In this document: positions 38,530 to 48,832 of the stretch, piece by piece
Layout of the letters: every line of letters starts with the position of its first letter
Position numbering within the stretch: position 1 is the stretch's first letter
Translations under genes and position numbers: made by a program
NCBI GenBank assembly: GCA_902545405.1
Contig: CACCFT010000001.1
Span: forward strand, 1 to 64,000
From: an uncultured Pelagibacteraceae bacterium
GTDB taxonomy: Bacteria > Pseudomonadota > Alphaproteobacteria > Pelagibacterales > Pelagibacteraceae
Reading direction: 5' to 3'
Length of the DNA: 64,000 bases
The notes under the pieces: generated by a model
The model's database searches: none
Told to the model about the DNA's origin: nothing
Seen by the model: only the letters and a program-made list of their open reading frames with translations

Positions 38530-39377
38530 TAATTATTTTTTATAATATTAATTAATCTATCTAATTGGTCATTATCTTTGTATTCAATTGACAAAGTTCC
38601 AGAGTTATTTTTCTTACCGTTTAGAATTACTCTCATTCCTATTTGTGTGGATAATTCGTTCTCAACTGCAATAATATTACTATCTTTTGATTTATATAAT
38701 TTTTTTGAACCATTTTTTATCAATCTTACTAAATTTTCGACTTGTCTAACTGACAGCTTTTTCCTCACTATCTTTTCACCAAGAAGTAAAGCATTATCTA
38801 AACCAATTAATATTTTTGCGTGCCCTTGAGAAATTTTATTGTTTCTTATCATTTCAATTAATTTTTCTGGAAGGGAAAGTAAACGAATACAATTAGAGAT
38901 ATGTGATCTACTTTTACCTATAAATTTAGATACTTTCTCATGATCGTAACCAAAATTTTCAATCAAATTTTTATAGCTTTCTGCTTCTTCAATTGCATTT
39001 AAATCTTTTCTTTGTACATTTTCAATAATTGCTAATTCTAGGGATTTCAAATTATCAGCTTCAATTATAATAACTGGCACTTCATGAAAACCCGCAGCTT
39101 GTGCAGCTTGCCATCTTCTTTCTCCAGCAATTAATTCAAATTTGTTATCTTGATCCTCTGATCTCCTTACTATTAATGGTTGAATTATGCCTCTCTCTTT
39201 TATTGATTCAGTAAGCTCATTTAAAGCTTCTTTTTCAAAAAATTTTCTTGGCTGATTTCTGTTTGGAATTATAGAACTTATAGAAATTTTATCGTTAGTC
39301 TGTTTTATACCACCATCACCTATTAAAGATGAAAGTCCTCTACCTAATCCCTTTTTGCTTTTAAATGGATTTATCAC
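38526..39377 (-). CDS. parB: Chromosome-partitioning protein ParB
   Basis: CTP-dependent clamp that loads at parS. The 283 residues begin KKGLGRGLSSLIG; box II, with GERRWQAAQAAGFHEVPVI, lies near residue 82, the helix-turn-helix (KVSKFIGKSRSHISNCIRLL) near 140, and a dimerisation domain ends the protein. It overlaps parA by 4 bp. A perfect cognate site lies about 1.5 kb away in rsmG (40831-40846). Confidence 0.97.
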   Translation of the reverse strand: MINPFKSKKGLGRGLSSLIGDGGIKQTNDKISISSIIPNRNQPRKFFEKEALNELTESIKERGIIQPLIVRRSEDQDNKFELIAGERRWQAAQAAGFHEVPVIIIEADNLKSLELAIIENVQRKDLNAIEEAESYKNLIENFGYDHEKVSKFIGKSRSHISNCIRLLSLPEKLIEMIRNNKISQGHAKILIGLDNALLLGEKIVRKKLSVRQVENLVRLIKNGSKKLYKSKDSNIIAVENELSTQIGMRVILNGKKNNSGTLSIEYKDNDQLDRLINIIKNNY

Positions 39378-40174
39378 GCTGCACTCTCAACTGGTTTGTC
39401 TTGTTCTAAAAATTCTTCTGTAAATTTGAAATAAGCTTTACTTCCTGGACAAATTTTATCATATATTAGAACCGGCATACCGTGAGATGGCGCCTCTGAT
39501 AGTCTAACATTTCTAGGTACAACAGTTGAATAAACTTTTTCTTTAAAATAATTTCTTGCCTCTATTTCGACTTGCCCTGATAATTTATTTCTTTTATCAT
39601 ACATTGTTAGAATAATTCCTCTTATCTCTAAAGAAGGATTCAAATTTGATTTTATTCTTTCAATTGTTTTCATTAATTGTGTAAGACCTTCTAAGGCAAA
39701 AAATTCTGTCTGAAGAGGCACCACTAACGCATCAGAAGCAACTAGAGCCATAATTGTGAGAAGGCTTAAGGATGGGGGACAGTCAATCAAGATGTAATCA
39801 TATAGAGCTCCAGAATCATTTAAAATAGAGGCTAATTCGTCCTTTAGTTTAAAGGCCCTGCGATTATCTCCAGCTGTTTCTACCTCAATACCTGATAAGT
39901 CCACATTCGAAGCTATTAAATTAAGATTTACAAAATCAGTTGTCTGTATGACTTCTGAAATTTTTTTATTACCATTAAGAACACTGTAAATAGTTTTATC
40001 CAAACTTGTATCATTTGATAATCCTAATCCAGTCGTAGCATTACCTTGGGGATCAAGGTCAATTACCAAAATTTTTTTTCCTTTCATTGATAATCCTGCT
40101 GCTAGATTGATGACAGTAGTTGTCTTTCCTACTCCTCCTTTCTGATTTATTACTGAAATAATTTTTTTATCCAT
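39374..40174 (-). CDS. parA: Chromosome-partitioning ATPase ParA
   Basis: Deviant Walker ATPase that moves ParB-parS complexes. The 266-residue protein has the deviant Walker A QKGGVGKTTT at residues 11-20, DLDPQGNATTGLG near 40 and the Walker B DYILIDCPPSLSLLT near 125. It lacks the N-terminal DNA-binding extension of plasmid type Ia ParA, fitting a chromosomal Soj-type. It lies 77 bp downstream of rsmG. Confidence 0.97.
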   Translation of the reverse strand: MDKKIISVINQKGGVGKTTTVINLAAGLSMKGKKILVIDLDPQGNATTGLGLSNDTSLDKTIYSVLNGNKKISEVIQTTDFVNLNLIASNVDLSGIEVETAGDNRRAFKLKDELASILNDSGALYDYILIDCPPSLSLLTIMALVASDALVVPLQTEFFALEGLTQLMKTIERIKSNLNPSLEIRGIILTMYDKRNKLSGQVEIEARNYFKEKVYSTVVPRNVRLSEAPSHGMPVLIYDKICPGSKAYFKFTEEFLEQDKPVESAA

Positions 40175-40251
40175 TAATTTTATTTATTGTTATCAATTTT
40201 TAATATCCTCTTCAGTCAAATTTACATTTTTATTAATTAAAATTTTTTTTA

Positions 40252-40893
40252 TTAATTTTTTTTTCTCAAATTAGAAATTTTTACCACCATGGACTCATTG
40301 CTTGTTAAACTTTTTTTCTGCTCATAATCAAATTTCCAAAGCTTAAGTGAGTCATCTAAAACTTTTTTTCCACTTTTGCCTAAAAATAATATTATGTACT
40401 TAAAATTTTTAAAATTATTTTGTGATATTTGAAAAATTATTGGTAAAGGTTTAAAAGCTCTAGAAATAATGACATCAGTAATTAAATTTTCTTCATTAAA
40501 AATATTTTTCCTGTGTATTTCTGCGTTTAAATTAAATTTTTTTACCATCTCCTTTAAGAAAATACTCTTATGATAGCTTTTTTCATAAAAAATTAGCTTA
40601 AATCTAGGTTTTTTGGGTTTCATTAAAATGCCTAAAACTATACCAGGCAGACCAGCTCCAGATCCTAGATCCGTGCAAGTTTTAATATCTTTTTCATTAA
40701 TAAAATCAATAGTTTGTGCACTATCTTCTATATGTCTGTTTTTTATCGAATTTTCTGTATTTTTGCTTATTAAATTTATAGTATTATTTTTCTTTAATAT
40801 TGCTTTCGAAAAGTTTTCAAGCTCATTCAATGTTTCACGTGAAACATTTGAGGATCTAATTTTATCAATTTTTAAAATATTCGAATCAATCAA
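40252..40893 (-). CDS. rsmG: 16S rRNA (guanine-527-N7)-methyltransferase
   Basis: SAM-dependent methyltransferase of 213 residues; the SAM site reads [19 protein letters not shown] near residue 70. The N terminus contains [10 protein letters not shown], a segment encoded by the parS site in this gene. The ATG overlaps mnmG by 4 bp, giving the usual mnmG-rsmG-parA-parB order. Confidence 0.95.
   Translation of the reverse strand: MIDSNILKIDKIRSSNVSRETLNELENFSKAILKKNNTINLISKNTENSIKNRHIEDSAQTIDFINEKDIKTCTDLGSGAGLPGIVLGILMKPKKPRFKLIFYEKSYHKSIFLKEMVKKFNLNAEIHRKNIFNEENLITDVIISRAFKPLPIIFQISQNNFKNFKYIILFLGKSGKKVLDDSLKLWKFDYEQKKSLTSNESMVVKISNLRKKN
40831..40846. promoter_or_regulatory. parS site (perfect 16-bp palindrome) inside rsmG
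   Basis: TGTTTCACGTGAAACA, identical to the bacterial parS consensus bound by ParB. It lies in the 5' part of rsmG, about 0.65 kb from parA and 8 kb from the proposed oriC, a typical location for the main chromosomal centromere. Confidence 0.95.
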
Positions 40894-42767
40894 TCTATGT
40901 ATTTAATAGACTTTCTTTTGACGTGAGACAACAAAATATATACTGCAGCAGGTGTAATTCCATCAATTCTAAGTGCTTGACCCATTGTTTTAGGCCTAAT
41001 TTTATTAAATTTTGATTTTACCTCATTTGATAATCCAGAAAAATCGTCATAATTTAAATTTTCTGGTATAATTAAATTCTCGTCTTTTTTAAAGGCTAAT
41101 ATATCAGCTTTTTGTTTCTTCAAGTAACCTTTATAGTGTGAATTTATCTCTAATTGCTCATCAATTTCACGTGAAAAAAACTTAATTTCAGGCCATATTT
41201 CCCTGATTTTACTCATTTTTACTAATTTTTGTCCTAATACTTGATTTGCACTTCTGCTTATACCATCTTTAGCGATATTAATTCCGTATTTAGCAACTTT
41301 GGACGGTGATATTTTTAATTTGTCCATTTTAGACTGGGTGATTAGTAGTTGGTTATATTTTTCTTTAAATATTAGCTCTCTATCTTTAAGAACAACTCCA
41401 ATATCTATGCCTTTATTTGTTAATCTTACATCAGCATTATCTGCTCGTAATGATAGTCTATATTCTGCTCTAGAGGTAAACATTCTATATGGTTCAGCAA
41501 CTCCTTTCGTAACTAAATCATCTATCATAACTCCAATGTATGCATCCGACCGATCCAATATAAATGGTTCTTTACCCTTTAAGGAAAGAGCAGCATTTAT
41601 ACCTGCAATCAATCCTTGAGCAGCAGCTTCCTCATATCCTGTAGTTCCATTTATCTGACCAGCAAGATATAAATTTTTTATTTTCTTTGTTTCTAGAGTT
41701 AAAAAAAGCTCTCTAGGATCAACAAAATCATATTCTATAGCATATCCTGGTCTTAAAATTTTTACGTTTTCTAAACCATTGATTTTACTACATATTTCTT
41801 GTTGTATGTCTGCCGGCAATGATGTGGAAATACCGTTTGGATAAATTGTTATATCATTTAGACCCTCAGGCTCTAAAAAAATTTGGTGCCTCTGCTTATC
41901 TGAAAATTTTTTTATTTTATCCTCAATAGATGGACAATACCTTGGACCTACTCCTTTAATATTTCCAGAATACATAGCACTCCGGTTTAAGTTTTTTGAT
42001 ATAATTTTGTGAACATTCTCATTCGTGTATGTCATCCTACATGAAATCTGTTTATTAAAATTTTTTTTGGTCAAAAAGGAAAAATAATATGGATCTTCGT
42101 CTGCAAGCTGTTCTTCTAAGTTTGCAAAATTTATCGTACGAGAGTCTAATCTAGGAGGAGTCCCAGTTTTTAATCTTCCTAATTTAAAATCATATTTTTG
42201 CAACTGCTCACTTAAACCTGTTGAGGGCTTTTCATTAAATCTACCAGCTGGTGTTTTTTCCTCACCTATATGTATAAGCCCGTTTAAAAAAGTTCCAGTT
42301 GTTAGAATTATTTTATTTGATTTAATTTCTTTTCCAGATTGTGTTATAAAACCTAATATATTATTTTTTATAAAATTGAACTTAATTACAGGATCAGAAA
42401 AAATGCTTAAATTACAGTAGTTTACAAGTTTTTCTTGCATAAATTTTTTATAAAGTGATCTGTCACTTTGAGTTCGTGGTCCTCTAACAGCAGGTCCTCT
42501 GCTTCTGTTCAACAATCTAAACTGAATACCGGATTTATCAGCTACCTCACCCATTAGGCCATCTAATGCATCTATTTCTCTTACAAGGTGTCCTTTTCCT
42601 AGACCTCCTATAGCTGGATTACATGACATCTCTCCTATTGTGCTAAATTTATGAGTAAATAATGCTGTATTAACTCCTAATCTAGCTGCTGCTGCTGCAG
42701 CCTCGCAACCGGCATGGCCACCTCCAATGACTACAACATCAAATGTTAACTGATTTTTCATATTCAT
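40890..42767 (-). CDS. mnmG: tRNA uridine-34 carboxymethylaminomethyl synthesis enzyme MnmG
   Basis: FAD-dependent partner of MnmE in wobble-uridine modification. The 625 residues start with the FAD dinucleotide motif [21 protein letters not shown], and contain [23 protein letters not shown] near residue 50 (active-site region with Cys) and [16 protein letters not shown] near 345. Near 41165 the coding sequence carries a partial parS. It lies 69 bp downstream of mnmE. Confidence 0.97.
   Translation of the reverse strand: MNMKNQLTFDVVVIGGGHAGCEAAAAAARLGVNTALFTHKFSTIGEMSCNPAIGGLGKGHLVREIDALDGLMGEVADKSGIQFRLLNRSRGPAVRGPRTQSDRSLYKKFMQEKLVNYCNLSIFSDPVIKFNFIKNNILGFITQSGKEIKSNKIILTTGTFLNGLIHIGEEKTPAGRFNEKPSTGLSEQLQKYDFKLGRLKTGTPPRLDSRTINFANLEEQLADEDPYYFSFLTKKNFNKQISCRMTYTNENVHKIISKNLNRSAMYSGNIKGVGPRYCPSIEDKIKKFSDKQRHQIFLEPEGLNDITIYPNGISTSLPADIQQEICSKINGLENVKILRPGYAIEYDFVDPRELFLTLETKKIKNLYLAGQINGTTGYEEAAAQGLIAGINAALSLKGKEPFILDRSDAYIGVMIDDLVTKGVAEPYRMFTSRAEYRLSLRADNADVRLTNKGIDIGVVLKDRELIFKEKYNQLLITQSKMDKLKISPSKVAKYGINIAKDGISRSANQVLGQKLVKMSKIREIWPEIKFFSREIDEQLEINSHYKGYLKKQKADILAFKKDENLIIPENLNYDDFSGLSNEVKSKFNKIRPKTMGQALRIDGITPAAVYILLSHVKRKSIKYID
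41163..41178. promoter_or_regulatory. Partial parS-like palindrome inside mnmG
   Basis: The 12-bp core TTTCACGTGAAA (41165-41176) is intact; over 16 positions 13 match the parS consensus. It encodes FSRE in MnmG. It could be a secondary ParB site or a chance palindrome. Confidence 0.5.
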
Positions 42768-42836
42768 AATTTATTATTGATCTTAAATTTTACAAGGTTA
42801 CACTTAAACTTAATAAAAAACACCAAATACCAACGG

Positions 42837-44168
42837 TTATTTGCCTATACAAAAATCATTGAAAATTGAGCCTAATATCTCTTCAACATCTACTTTGCCT
42901 ACTATTTTTCCCAAACATCTAGTTGCTAATCTTAAATCTTCAGCCCCTTTATCAAAATCTTCTATAGATCTTTTTTCTTCAAAATTTCTTAAATATTGAA
43001 CGCATCTTTCAAGACTTTCCCTGTGTCTTTTTCTGGTTATAAAAATATCTTTTGAATAGATAAATTTATTTTTTAAATTTTCTTTTATTGCATTTATGAG
43101 TTTATCTAAATTTTTTTCCTCTTTAATTGAAATGTATATTGGATTAAATTTATTTAATTCATTATTTATATTATCAATACCTAGATCTGTTTTATTAACT
43201 ACTAAAATTACCTTTTTCAGGTCAAAATTACGAAAAAACCCAGAAATATCAACACTTTTAGGCTCTATTACAATAATATTTAAATCAGCATTTTCAGCTC
43301 TATTTAGAGCCAGCTTAATTCCTCTTTTTTCAATTTCATCATTTGATTCTCTTATGCCCGCAGTATCAGAAATTATTACTGGATAACCATCCAGATTTAA
43401 GTGCGCTTCAATAACGTCTCTGGTTGTTCCTGCTGTTTCGGAAACAATTGCTATTTCTCTTTTAGACAAATAATTTAATAATGTAGATTTACCTACGTTA
43501 GTCGGCCCGACTATTGCAATTTTAAATCCTTCTCTTATTCTTTCTCCTACACTTTGATCATCTAGAATTTTTTCTATTTCATTTTTTATACTTTCAGTTT
43601 CTAAGTGGACATTTTTTAAAATATTATCTGGTAAATCATCTTCAGGAAAATCAATTTTAGCCTCTACATATGATAAAATTTTTAAAAGTCTTTCTCTTAA
43701 GGAGTTAAATTTGATTGAGCTTTTACCAGACATAATTTTCATAGCTTGCTGTCTTTGCATTTCTGTTTCAGAGGAAATTATGTCTGAAATACTTTCTGCT
43801 TTTAATAGATTTATTTTGCCATTTTGAAAAGCTAACTTTGTAAATTCACCCGGATCAGCTAATCTGCATCCTTCAATTTTTGAAATTGATCTGTGAATTA
43901 AGTCAACAACAGCTTTGCTACCATGTACATGGAATTCTACCATGTCTTCACCTGTGTAGCTGTCAGGAGCTGGAAACCACAAAATAATACCTTCATCAAT
44001 TAATTCATTGGTTTCTGGATTTCTTAACTTTCTTAATGTTGCTACTCTAGGATCTGGTAATCTTGAAAAAGTTAAGTATTTCAATACTTTTTGTGTTTCT
44101 GATCCAGAAACCCTAATTACTGCAATACCAGACGTTCCCGGTCCTGACGAAAGTGCAAAAATAGTCAT
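42837..44168 (-). CDS. mnmE: tRNA modification GTPase MnmE
   Basis: GTPase that with MnmG modifies U34 of tRNAs. The 443 residues comprise an N-terminal tetrahydrofolate-binding domain (IFALSSGPGTSGIAVIRVSG), a helical domain, an inserted G domain with GPTNVGKSTLLNYL near residue 216, DTAG and NKTD, and the C-terminal FCIGK, whose Cys440 is the conserved catalytic position. Standard length. Confidence 0.97.
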   Translation of the reverse strand: MTIFALSSGPGTSGIAVIRVSGSETQKVLKYLTFSRLPDPRVATLRKLRNPETNELIDEGIILWFPAPDSYTGEDMVEFHVHGSKAVVDLIHRSISKIEGCRLADPGEFTKLAFQNGKINLLKAESISDIISSETEMQRQQAMKIMSGKSSIKFNSLRERLLKILSYVEAKIDFPEDDLPDNILKNVHLETESIKNEIEKILDDQSVGERIREGFKIAIVGPTNVGKSTLLNYLSKREIAIVSETAGTTRDVIEAHLNLDGYPVIISDTAGIRESNDEIEKRGIKLALNRAENADLNIIVIEPKSVDISGFFRNFDLKKVILVVNKTDLGIDNINNELNKFNPIYISIKEEKNLDKLINAIKENLKNKFIYSKDIFITRKRHRESLERCVQYLRNFEEKRSIEDFDKGAEDLRLATRCLGKIVGKVDVEEILGSIFNDFCIGK

Positions 44169-44210
44169 TTTATTATAGCTACAATATGAATTTAATATAA
44201 AAATAATTCA

Positions 44211-45068
44211 ATGATTATTTGGATTGCTTCATACCCTAAAAGCGGAAACACTTGGGTTAGAGGTTTTGTTTCATCACTAGTATATTCAAAAGATGGAAAT
44301 CTTAATATGGCAGATTTGGAGAAGATTAAGCAATATCCTATATTTCCTCAATTTAATAATTTAATAAAAAATAAAGAAGATTTAAAACTTAATACAGAAG
44401 AGGATATTAATTTAATTTTCAAAAACTTTATTCCTTCTCAGGAGATTATAAATTTTAATGACGAAATGATTTTTCTAAAAACACATTTTATGAATTGTAA
44501 AATTGGTGATTACAATTTCACTAATAATGAAAATACTTTTGGTGCTATTCATGTGGTCAGAGATCCTAGAAATGTAATTACATCTATAATGAATCACTTT
44601 CATAAAAAGACGATAGAGGAAGCTTATAAATTTATAACAAATGATAATAACTGGTTATATAGCAAACAATATGATCATTCTTTTCCAACCTTAATTAGCT
44701 CATGGAAAACACACTACAATTATTGGAAAAAATCTAAGAAAAATTATCTTCTATTAAAATATGAAGAATTAATATCTAATCCTGACAAAGAATTCGGTAA
44801 AATACATAATTACTTAGTTGATTTAAAATTAATAAGTAAAGATGATGTAAAATTTAAAAACGCCATTTCATCTACGAAATTCGAAAATTTTAAAAAATTT
44901 GAAGCATCCGGAGAATTTTCTGAAAACGTATTTGAAAAAACAGGTGAAAAGACCCCTTTTTTTAATTTGGGTATGAAAAATGACTATAAAGAACTATTGT
45001 CAGTGGAAATAAGGAGAAAGATTGAGGATGAGTTTAAAGCTGAAATGATTGAATTAGGTTATTTGTAA
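44211..45068 (+). CDS. Sulfotransferase-domain protein
   Basis: A 285-residue PAPS-dependent sulfotransferase-like protein. The 5'-phosphosulfate loop is YPKSGNTWVRGF (residues 8-19), and the 3'-phosphate motif HVVRDPRNVITSIMNHF lies near residue 118. A catalytic His or Lys is plausible in FLKTHFMN near 90. Acceptor unknown. No signal peptide. It is the only plus-strand gene in the minus-strand block left of oriC, between mnmE and rho. Confidence 0.85.
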   Translation: MIIWIASYPKSGNTWVRGFVSSLVYSKDGNLNMADLEKIKQYPIFPQFNNLIKNKEDLKLNTEEDINLIFKNFIPSQEIINFNDEMIFLKTHFMNCKIGDYNFTNNENTFGAIHVVRDPRNVITSIMNHFHKKTIEEAYKFITNDNNWLYSKQYDHSFPTLISSWKTHYNYWKKSKKNYLLLKYEELISNPDKEFGKIHNYLVDLKLISKDDVKFKNAISSTKFENFKKFEASGEFSENVFEKTGEKTPFFNLGMKNDYKELLSVEIRRKIEDEFKAEMIELGYL

Positions 45069-45071
45069 AAA

Positions 45072-46343
45072 TTATGAAGGTTTATTCATTGAATTAAAAA
45101 ACTCAGAATTATTTTTGGTGTCCTTTAATTTAGAATTTATAAATTCTATAGCATCCATAGATCCCATAGGTGCTATTATTCTTCTTAATACATTCATCTT
45201 TTGAAGGTCATTTTTTTCAAAAATAAGCTCCTCTCTTCTTGTGCCAGATTTAGTTATATCTATAGCTGGAAATATTCTTTTTTCTGATATCTTCCTATCC
45301 AATATTGTTTCACTATTACCAGTTCCTTTAAATTCCTCAAATATTACTTCATCCATTCTACTACCTGTATCTATCAAGGCGGTTGCAATTATAGTTAAAG
45401 ATCCTCCTTCTTCAATATTTCTTGCAGCACCAAAAAATCTTTTGGGTCTTTGTAAAGCGTTTGCATCAACACCACCAGTTAATACTTTCCCAGAACTTGG
45501 CACAACAGCATTATACGCTCTTCCAAGCCGCGTTATTGAGTCTAATAAAATAACTACATCTTTTTTATGTTCTGTTAATCTTTTTGCTTTTTCAATTACC
45601 ATTTCTGCAACAGCGACATGTCTTTGAGCAGGCTCATCAAATGTTGAACTAATTACCTCTCCTTTTACTGTTCTTTGCATATCTGTTACTTCTTCTGGTC
45701 TTTCGTCAATAAGTAAAACCATTAAATAACACTCTGGATGATTTGCAGTTATTGAGTTAGCTATACTTTGTAAAATCATTGTTTTACCAGCTTTAGGAGG
45801 TGATATAATAAGTGATCTTTGACCTTTGCCAATTGGGCTAACTAAATCGATCAGCCTTGGGGTTAAATCGATTTTTTTTTCAATTTTGTTCGTCTCTACT
45901 TCCATAACCAACTGTTTATTTGGATAAAGTGGAGTTAAATTGTCGAATGCAATTTTGTGTTTAAACTTATCAGTTTCTTCAAAATTAATCTTACTTACTT
46001 GTAACAATGCAAAATATCTCTCACCTTCTTTTGGTGCTCTAATTGGTCCCTCAACAGTATCTCCTGTTCTTAAACCAAATCTTCTTATCTGATTTGGACT
46101 TACGTAAATATCGTCTGCGCCAGGAAGATAATTTGATTCAATAGCTCTTAGGAAACCGAAGCCATCTTGAAGCAATTGAAGAACACCACCACCTGTTATT
46201 TCTTCACCTTTTTCAGCTAATTTTTTAAGTATAGCAAAATAAATTTCCTGTCTTCTTAGGGTGCTCGCGTTTTCAATTCCTAAGTTTTCTGCTTCATTAA
46301 TAAGTTTTTCTGAACTTTTTTCTTTTAATTCTTGTATATTCAT
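45072..46343 (-). CDS. rho: Transcription termination factor Rho
   Basis: Hexameric RNA helicase that ends transcription. The 423 residues include an N-terminal Rho domain, the RNA-binding cold-shock fold ([19 protein letters not shown] near residue 52), Walker [13 protein letters not shown] near 180 and [15 protein letters not shown] (Walker B region) near 267. Few intrinsic terminators are visible in this window, so Rho may carry much of the termination load. Confidence 0.98.
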   Translation of the reverse strand: MNIQELKEKSSEKLINEAENLGIENASTLRRQEIYFAILKKLAEKGEEITGGGVLQLLQDGFGFLRAIESNYLPGADDIYVSPNQIRRFGLRTGDTVEGPIRAPKEGERYFALLQVSKINFEETDKFKHKIAFDNLTPLYPNKQLVMEVETNKIEKKIDLTPRLIDLVSPIGKGQRSLIISPPKAGKTMILQSIANSITANHPECYLMVLLIDERPEEVTDMQRTVKGEVISSTFDEPAQRHVAVAEMVIEKAKRLTEHKKDVVILLDSITRLGRAYNAVVPSSGKVLTGGVDANALQRPKRFFGAARNIEEGGSLTIIATALIDTGSRMDEVIFEEFKGTGNSETILDRKISEKRIFPAIDITKSGTRREELIFEKNDLQKMNVLRRIIAPMGSMDAIEFINSKLKDTKNNSEFFNSMNKPS

Positions 46344-46399
46344 ATTGTGGGAGGTTTATAATTAGATAATATTAATATAATAGCCTGTTTAAAGATTTC

Positions 46400-46415
46400 A
46401 AGCCTATAAAGGCTT
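46400..46415 (-). terminator. Weak hairpin at the hemJ 3' end
   Basis: AAGCCT-ATAA-AGGCTT, a 6-bp stem overlapping the hemJ stop. The minus-strand continuation GAAATCTTTAAA has only a poor U-tract, so termination efficiency is doubtful. Confidence 0.35.
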
Positions 46416-46841
46416 AAATATTACAACAAAAACAATCAAAATAAGCAATATTGTAGGAATTTCGTTAATTAATCTGTAAAATTTATGAGAATGAGTATTT
46501 TGATCAAATTTAAACTGATTTAAGGTTTTCCCTAGATAGAAATGATACAAAGTAAGGAATATTACAAATATTATTTTTAATACCATCCATGTTTGACCTA
46601 ATTGATGAAATCCTATGCTATGAATTAAAAGCAATCCAAATACCCATGATAAAATCATGGCTGGTGTCATAATGTAAAAATACAATTTTTTTTCCATCGT
46701 CTTAAATACATCTGAAATTTTTTTATCATCACTATTTGCAGCATGGTATACGAAAATTCTTGGTAAATATAATAGACCAGCCATCCATGAGATAACTGAG
46801 ATTAAATGCAAAGATTTAAAAAGAAGATAATAATTCATCAA
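46404..46841 (-). CDS. hemJ: Protoporphyrinogen IX oxidase HemJ
   Basis: Membrane enzyme of the penultimate heme step in bacteria lacking HemY/HemG. The 145-residue protein has four hydrophobic segments, the N-terminal LFKSLHLISVISWMAGLLYL with its conserved His, and WMVLKIIFVIFLTLYHFYLG with conserved Lys and His. It abuts hemH, forming hemE-hemH-hemJ. Confidence 0.92.
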   Translation of the reverse strand: MMNYYLLFKSLHLISVISWMAGLLYLPRIFVYHAANSDDKKISDVFKTMEKKLYFYIMTPAMILSWVFGLLLIHSIGFHQLGQTWMVLKIIFVIFLTLYHFYLGKTLNQFKFDQNTHSHKFYRLINEIPTILLILIVFVVIFKPL

Positions 46842-47831
46842 TTAAATATTTTTTTTTATCAAATTATTAATCAATTTTATATGATCATCATTATCATTAA
46901 GACACGAAACCATATCAAAATTTTCTCCACCAGCTTCCAAAAAACTTTCTTTTCCTTGTATTAATATTTCTTCTAATGTTTCTACACAATCTGAAGAGAA
47001 TCCTGGACAAATTGCTAGAACATTTTTAACTCCCTCTTTTGGTAAACGTTCTAAAGTTTTATCAGTATAAGGCTGTAACCATTCCTCGGGTCCAAATCTT
47101 GATTGAAAAGTAGTTTTAATTTCGATTTCTTCAAACTTTTCAGAAATAAGTCTTGTAGTTTTGTGACAATAACAATGGTATGGGTCTCCTTTATCAAAAT
47201 ATTTTTTTGGTATTCCATGATAAGAAGCTAATATTAAATCTGGTTTCCAATCTATGTTTTGTATTTTAGAATTAATAGAATTAACCAAAGCGTCAATGTA
47301 CAAAGGATCAGACTCATAATGAGGAATAATCTTAAGTGAGGGCTGCCATCTCATAGACATTAATGTTCTGTAAACTTCATCGCATACTGTCGCTGTAGTT
47401 GGGGCAGCATACTGTGGGTACAAAGGTAAAATAACAAGATTTTCACAACCACTATCATGTAATTTTTTTATTTTACTTTTAATACTAGGATTTCCATATC
47501 TCATTGCAAAGTCGACTAATATGTCCTCATTCGATATTGAATTTGAGACTTTTTCTGCTTGCTTTTGTGTATAATACATTAATGGAGACATGTTTATTTC
47601 TTTCATCCAAATTTCTTTATAAGCTTTTGCTGTTTTAGACGGTCTTAAATTTAAAATTATAAGATTTAATATTAATTGCCATAGAATTGGATTAACCTCT
47701 ATGACTCTTCTATCAGACAGAAACTCTTTTAAATACCTTCTAATATCTAACCATTTTGTAGAATCAGGGGTGCCCAAATTGATAATTAAAACTCCAGTTT
47801 TACCAAATTTAATTTTAGGGTGATCTTTCAT
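46842..47831 (-). CDS. hemH: Ferrochelatase
   Basis: Inserts Fe2+ into protoporphyrin IX. The 329-residue protein has GVLIINLGTPDS near the N terminus, the catalytic His in ILASYHGIPKKYFDKGDPY near residue 200, and the second active-site segment CPGFSSDCVETLEEI near 275. It overlaps hemE by 1 bp. Confidence 0.96.
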   Translation of the reverse strand: MKDHPKIKFGKTGVLIINLGTPDSTKWLDIRRYLKEFLSDRRVIEVNPILWQLILNLIILNLRPSKTAKAYKEIWMKEINMSPLMYYTQKQAEKVSNSISNEDILVDFAMRYGNPSIKSKIKKLHDSGCENLVILPLYPQYAAPTTATVCDEVYRTLMSMRWQPSLKIIPHYESDPLYIDALVNSINSKIQNIDWKPDLILASYHGIPKKYFDKGDPYHCYCHKTTRLISEKFEEIEIKTTFQSRFGPEEWLQPYTDKTLERLPKEGVKNVLAICPGFSSDCVETLEEILIQGKESFLEAGGENFDMVSCLNDNDDHIKLINNLIKKNI

Positions 47832-48832
47832 TATGTGAAGTCTCTAACTATTTTTACTAATTCTTCTACCATCTCAATTTTTGTTTCTGGGAGAATACCA
47901 TGTCCAAGGTTAAATACGTAAGGGTGATCTTTAAAAATATCTAAATATTTAGTAACTTCTTTTTTTAAGTGCGCTTTATTTGTTAATAACACCTCAGGGT
48001 GCAATCCACCTTGTATAGGTATATCTATATATTTAAGTAAATTTTTTGGATCGACATCATAATCTATATTAATCATACTTGGTTTAACGATTCTACAAAA
48101 TTGTCTGTAGTCTGCTATTCCCCTTGGAAAACAAATCACTGGTACCCCTAAGCTCTTAGTATAATTTACTAAAGATAAAGTTGGATTGTACAAGTATTTT
48201 TCAAAATCAGATTCGATCAATCCAGACCAGCTATCGAATATTTGGATTAAGGTGGCTCCAGCATTTACTTGGTTTTTAATGTGGGTTTTAATAAATTTAT
48301 CTAAAATTTTTAACAAATTATTAATTAAACCAATATCTGAAAAAAAATTGGTTATTAAACCATTTTTTGGAGAAACCTTATTTATCATATACACGAGTAA
48401 AGTCCAAGGGGCCCCTACAAAACCAATTATGTCCTTTTTTTTTAAATCTTCACTTTTTTTTAAATCGGCTAAAAGTTGATATATTGGAGATAAATTTTTT
48501 ATAAAATTTTCTTCATCAATTTCTAGTAATTTATTTATTTTAAAATCTTCAAGTTTAGGTCCAAAATTTTTTTTAAACTCAACTTTTTGACCAAGTCCGT
48601 AAGGTATCATTAAAATGTCAGAGAAGATAATTGCTGCATCAAAACCAAATCTTTTTATTGGTTGAAGAGTTATTTCTTTTGATAATTTTGAGTTTAAACA
48701 AAGATTTATAAAATTTGGATTATTTTTCCTTATTTCTCTGAATTCAGGTAAGTATCTACCTGCTTGCCTCATTAGCCAAATAGGAATGAGATCTGTTTTA
48801 TTATTTATTAAACATTCTTTTATCGGTGTCAT
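47831..48832 (-). CDS. hemE: Uroporphyrinogen decarboxylase
   Basis: Heme-pathway enzyme of 333 residues with the family start PIWLMRQAGRYLPEFRE near residue 18 (conserved Arg pair), the catalytic Asp in IIFSDILMIPYGLG near 70 and the C-terminal FNLGHGILPET. It is transcribed away from the proposed oriC and leads the hemE-hemH-hemJ operon. Confidence 0.97.
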   Translation of the reverse strand: MTPIKECLINNKTDLIPIWLMRQAGRYLPEFREIRKNNPNFINLCLNSKLSKEITLQPIKRFGFDAAIIFSDILMIPYGLGQKVEFKKNFGPKLEDFKINKLLEIDEENFIKNLSPIYQLLADLKKSEDLKKKDIIGFVGAPWTLLVYMINKVSPKNGLITNFFSDIGLINNLLKILDKFIKTHIKNQVNAGATLIQIFDSWSGLIESDFEKYLYNPTLSLVNYTKSLGVPVICFPRGIADYRQFCRIVKPSMINIDYDVDPKNLLKYIDIPIQGGLHPEVLLTNKAHLKKEVTKYLDIFKDHPYVFNLGHGILPETKIEMVEELVKIVRDFT

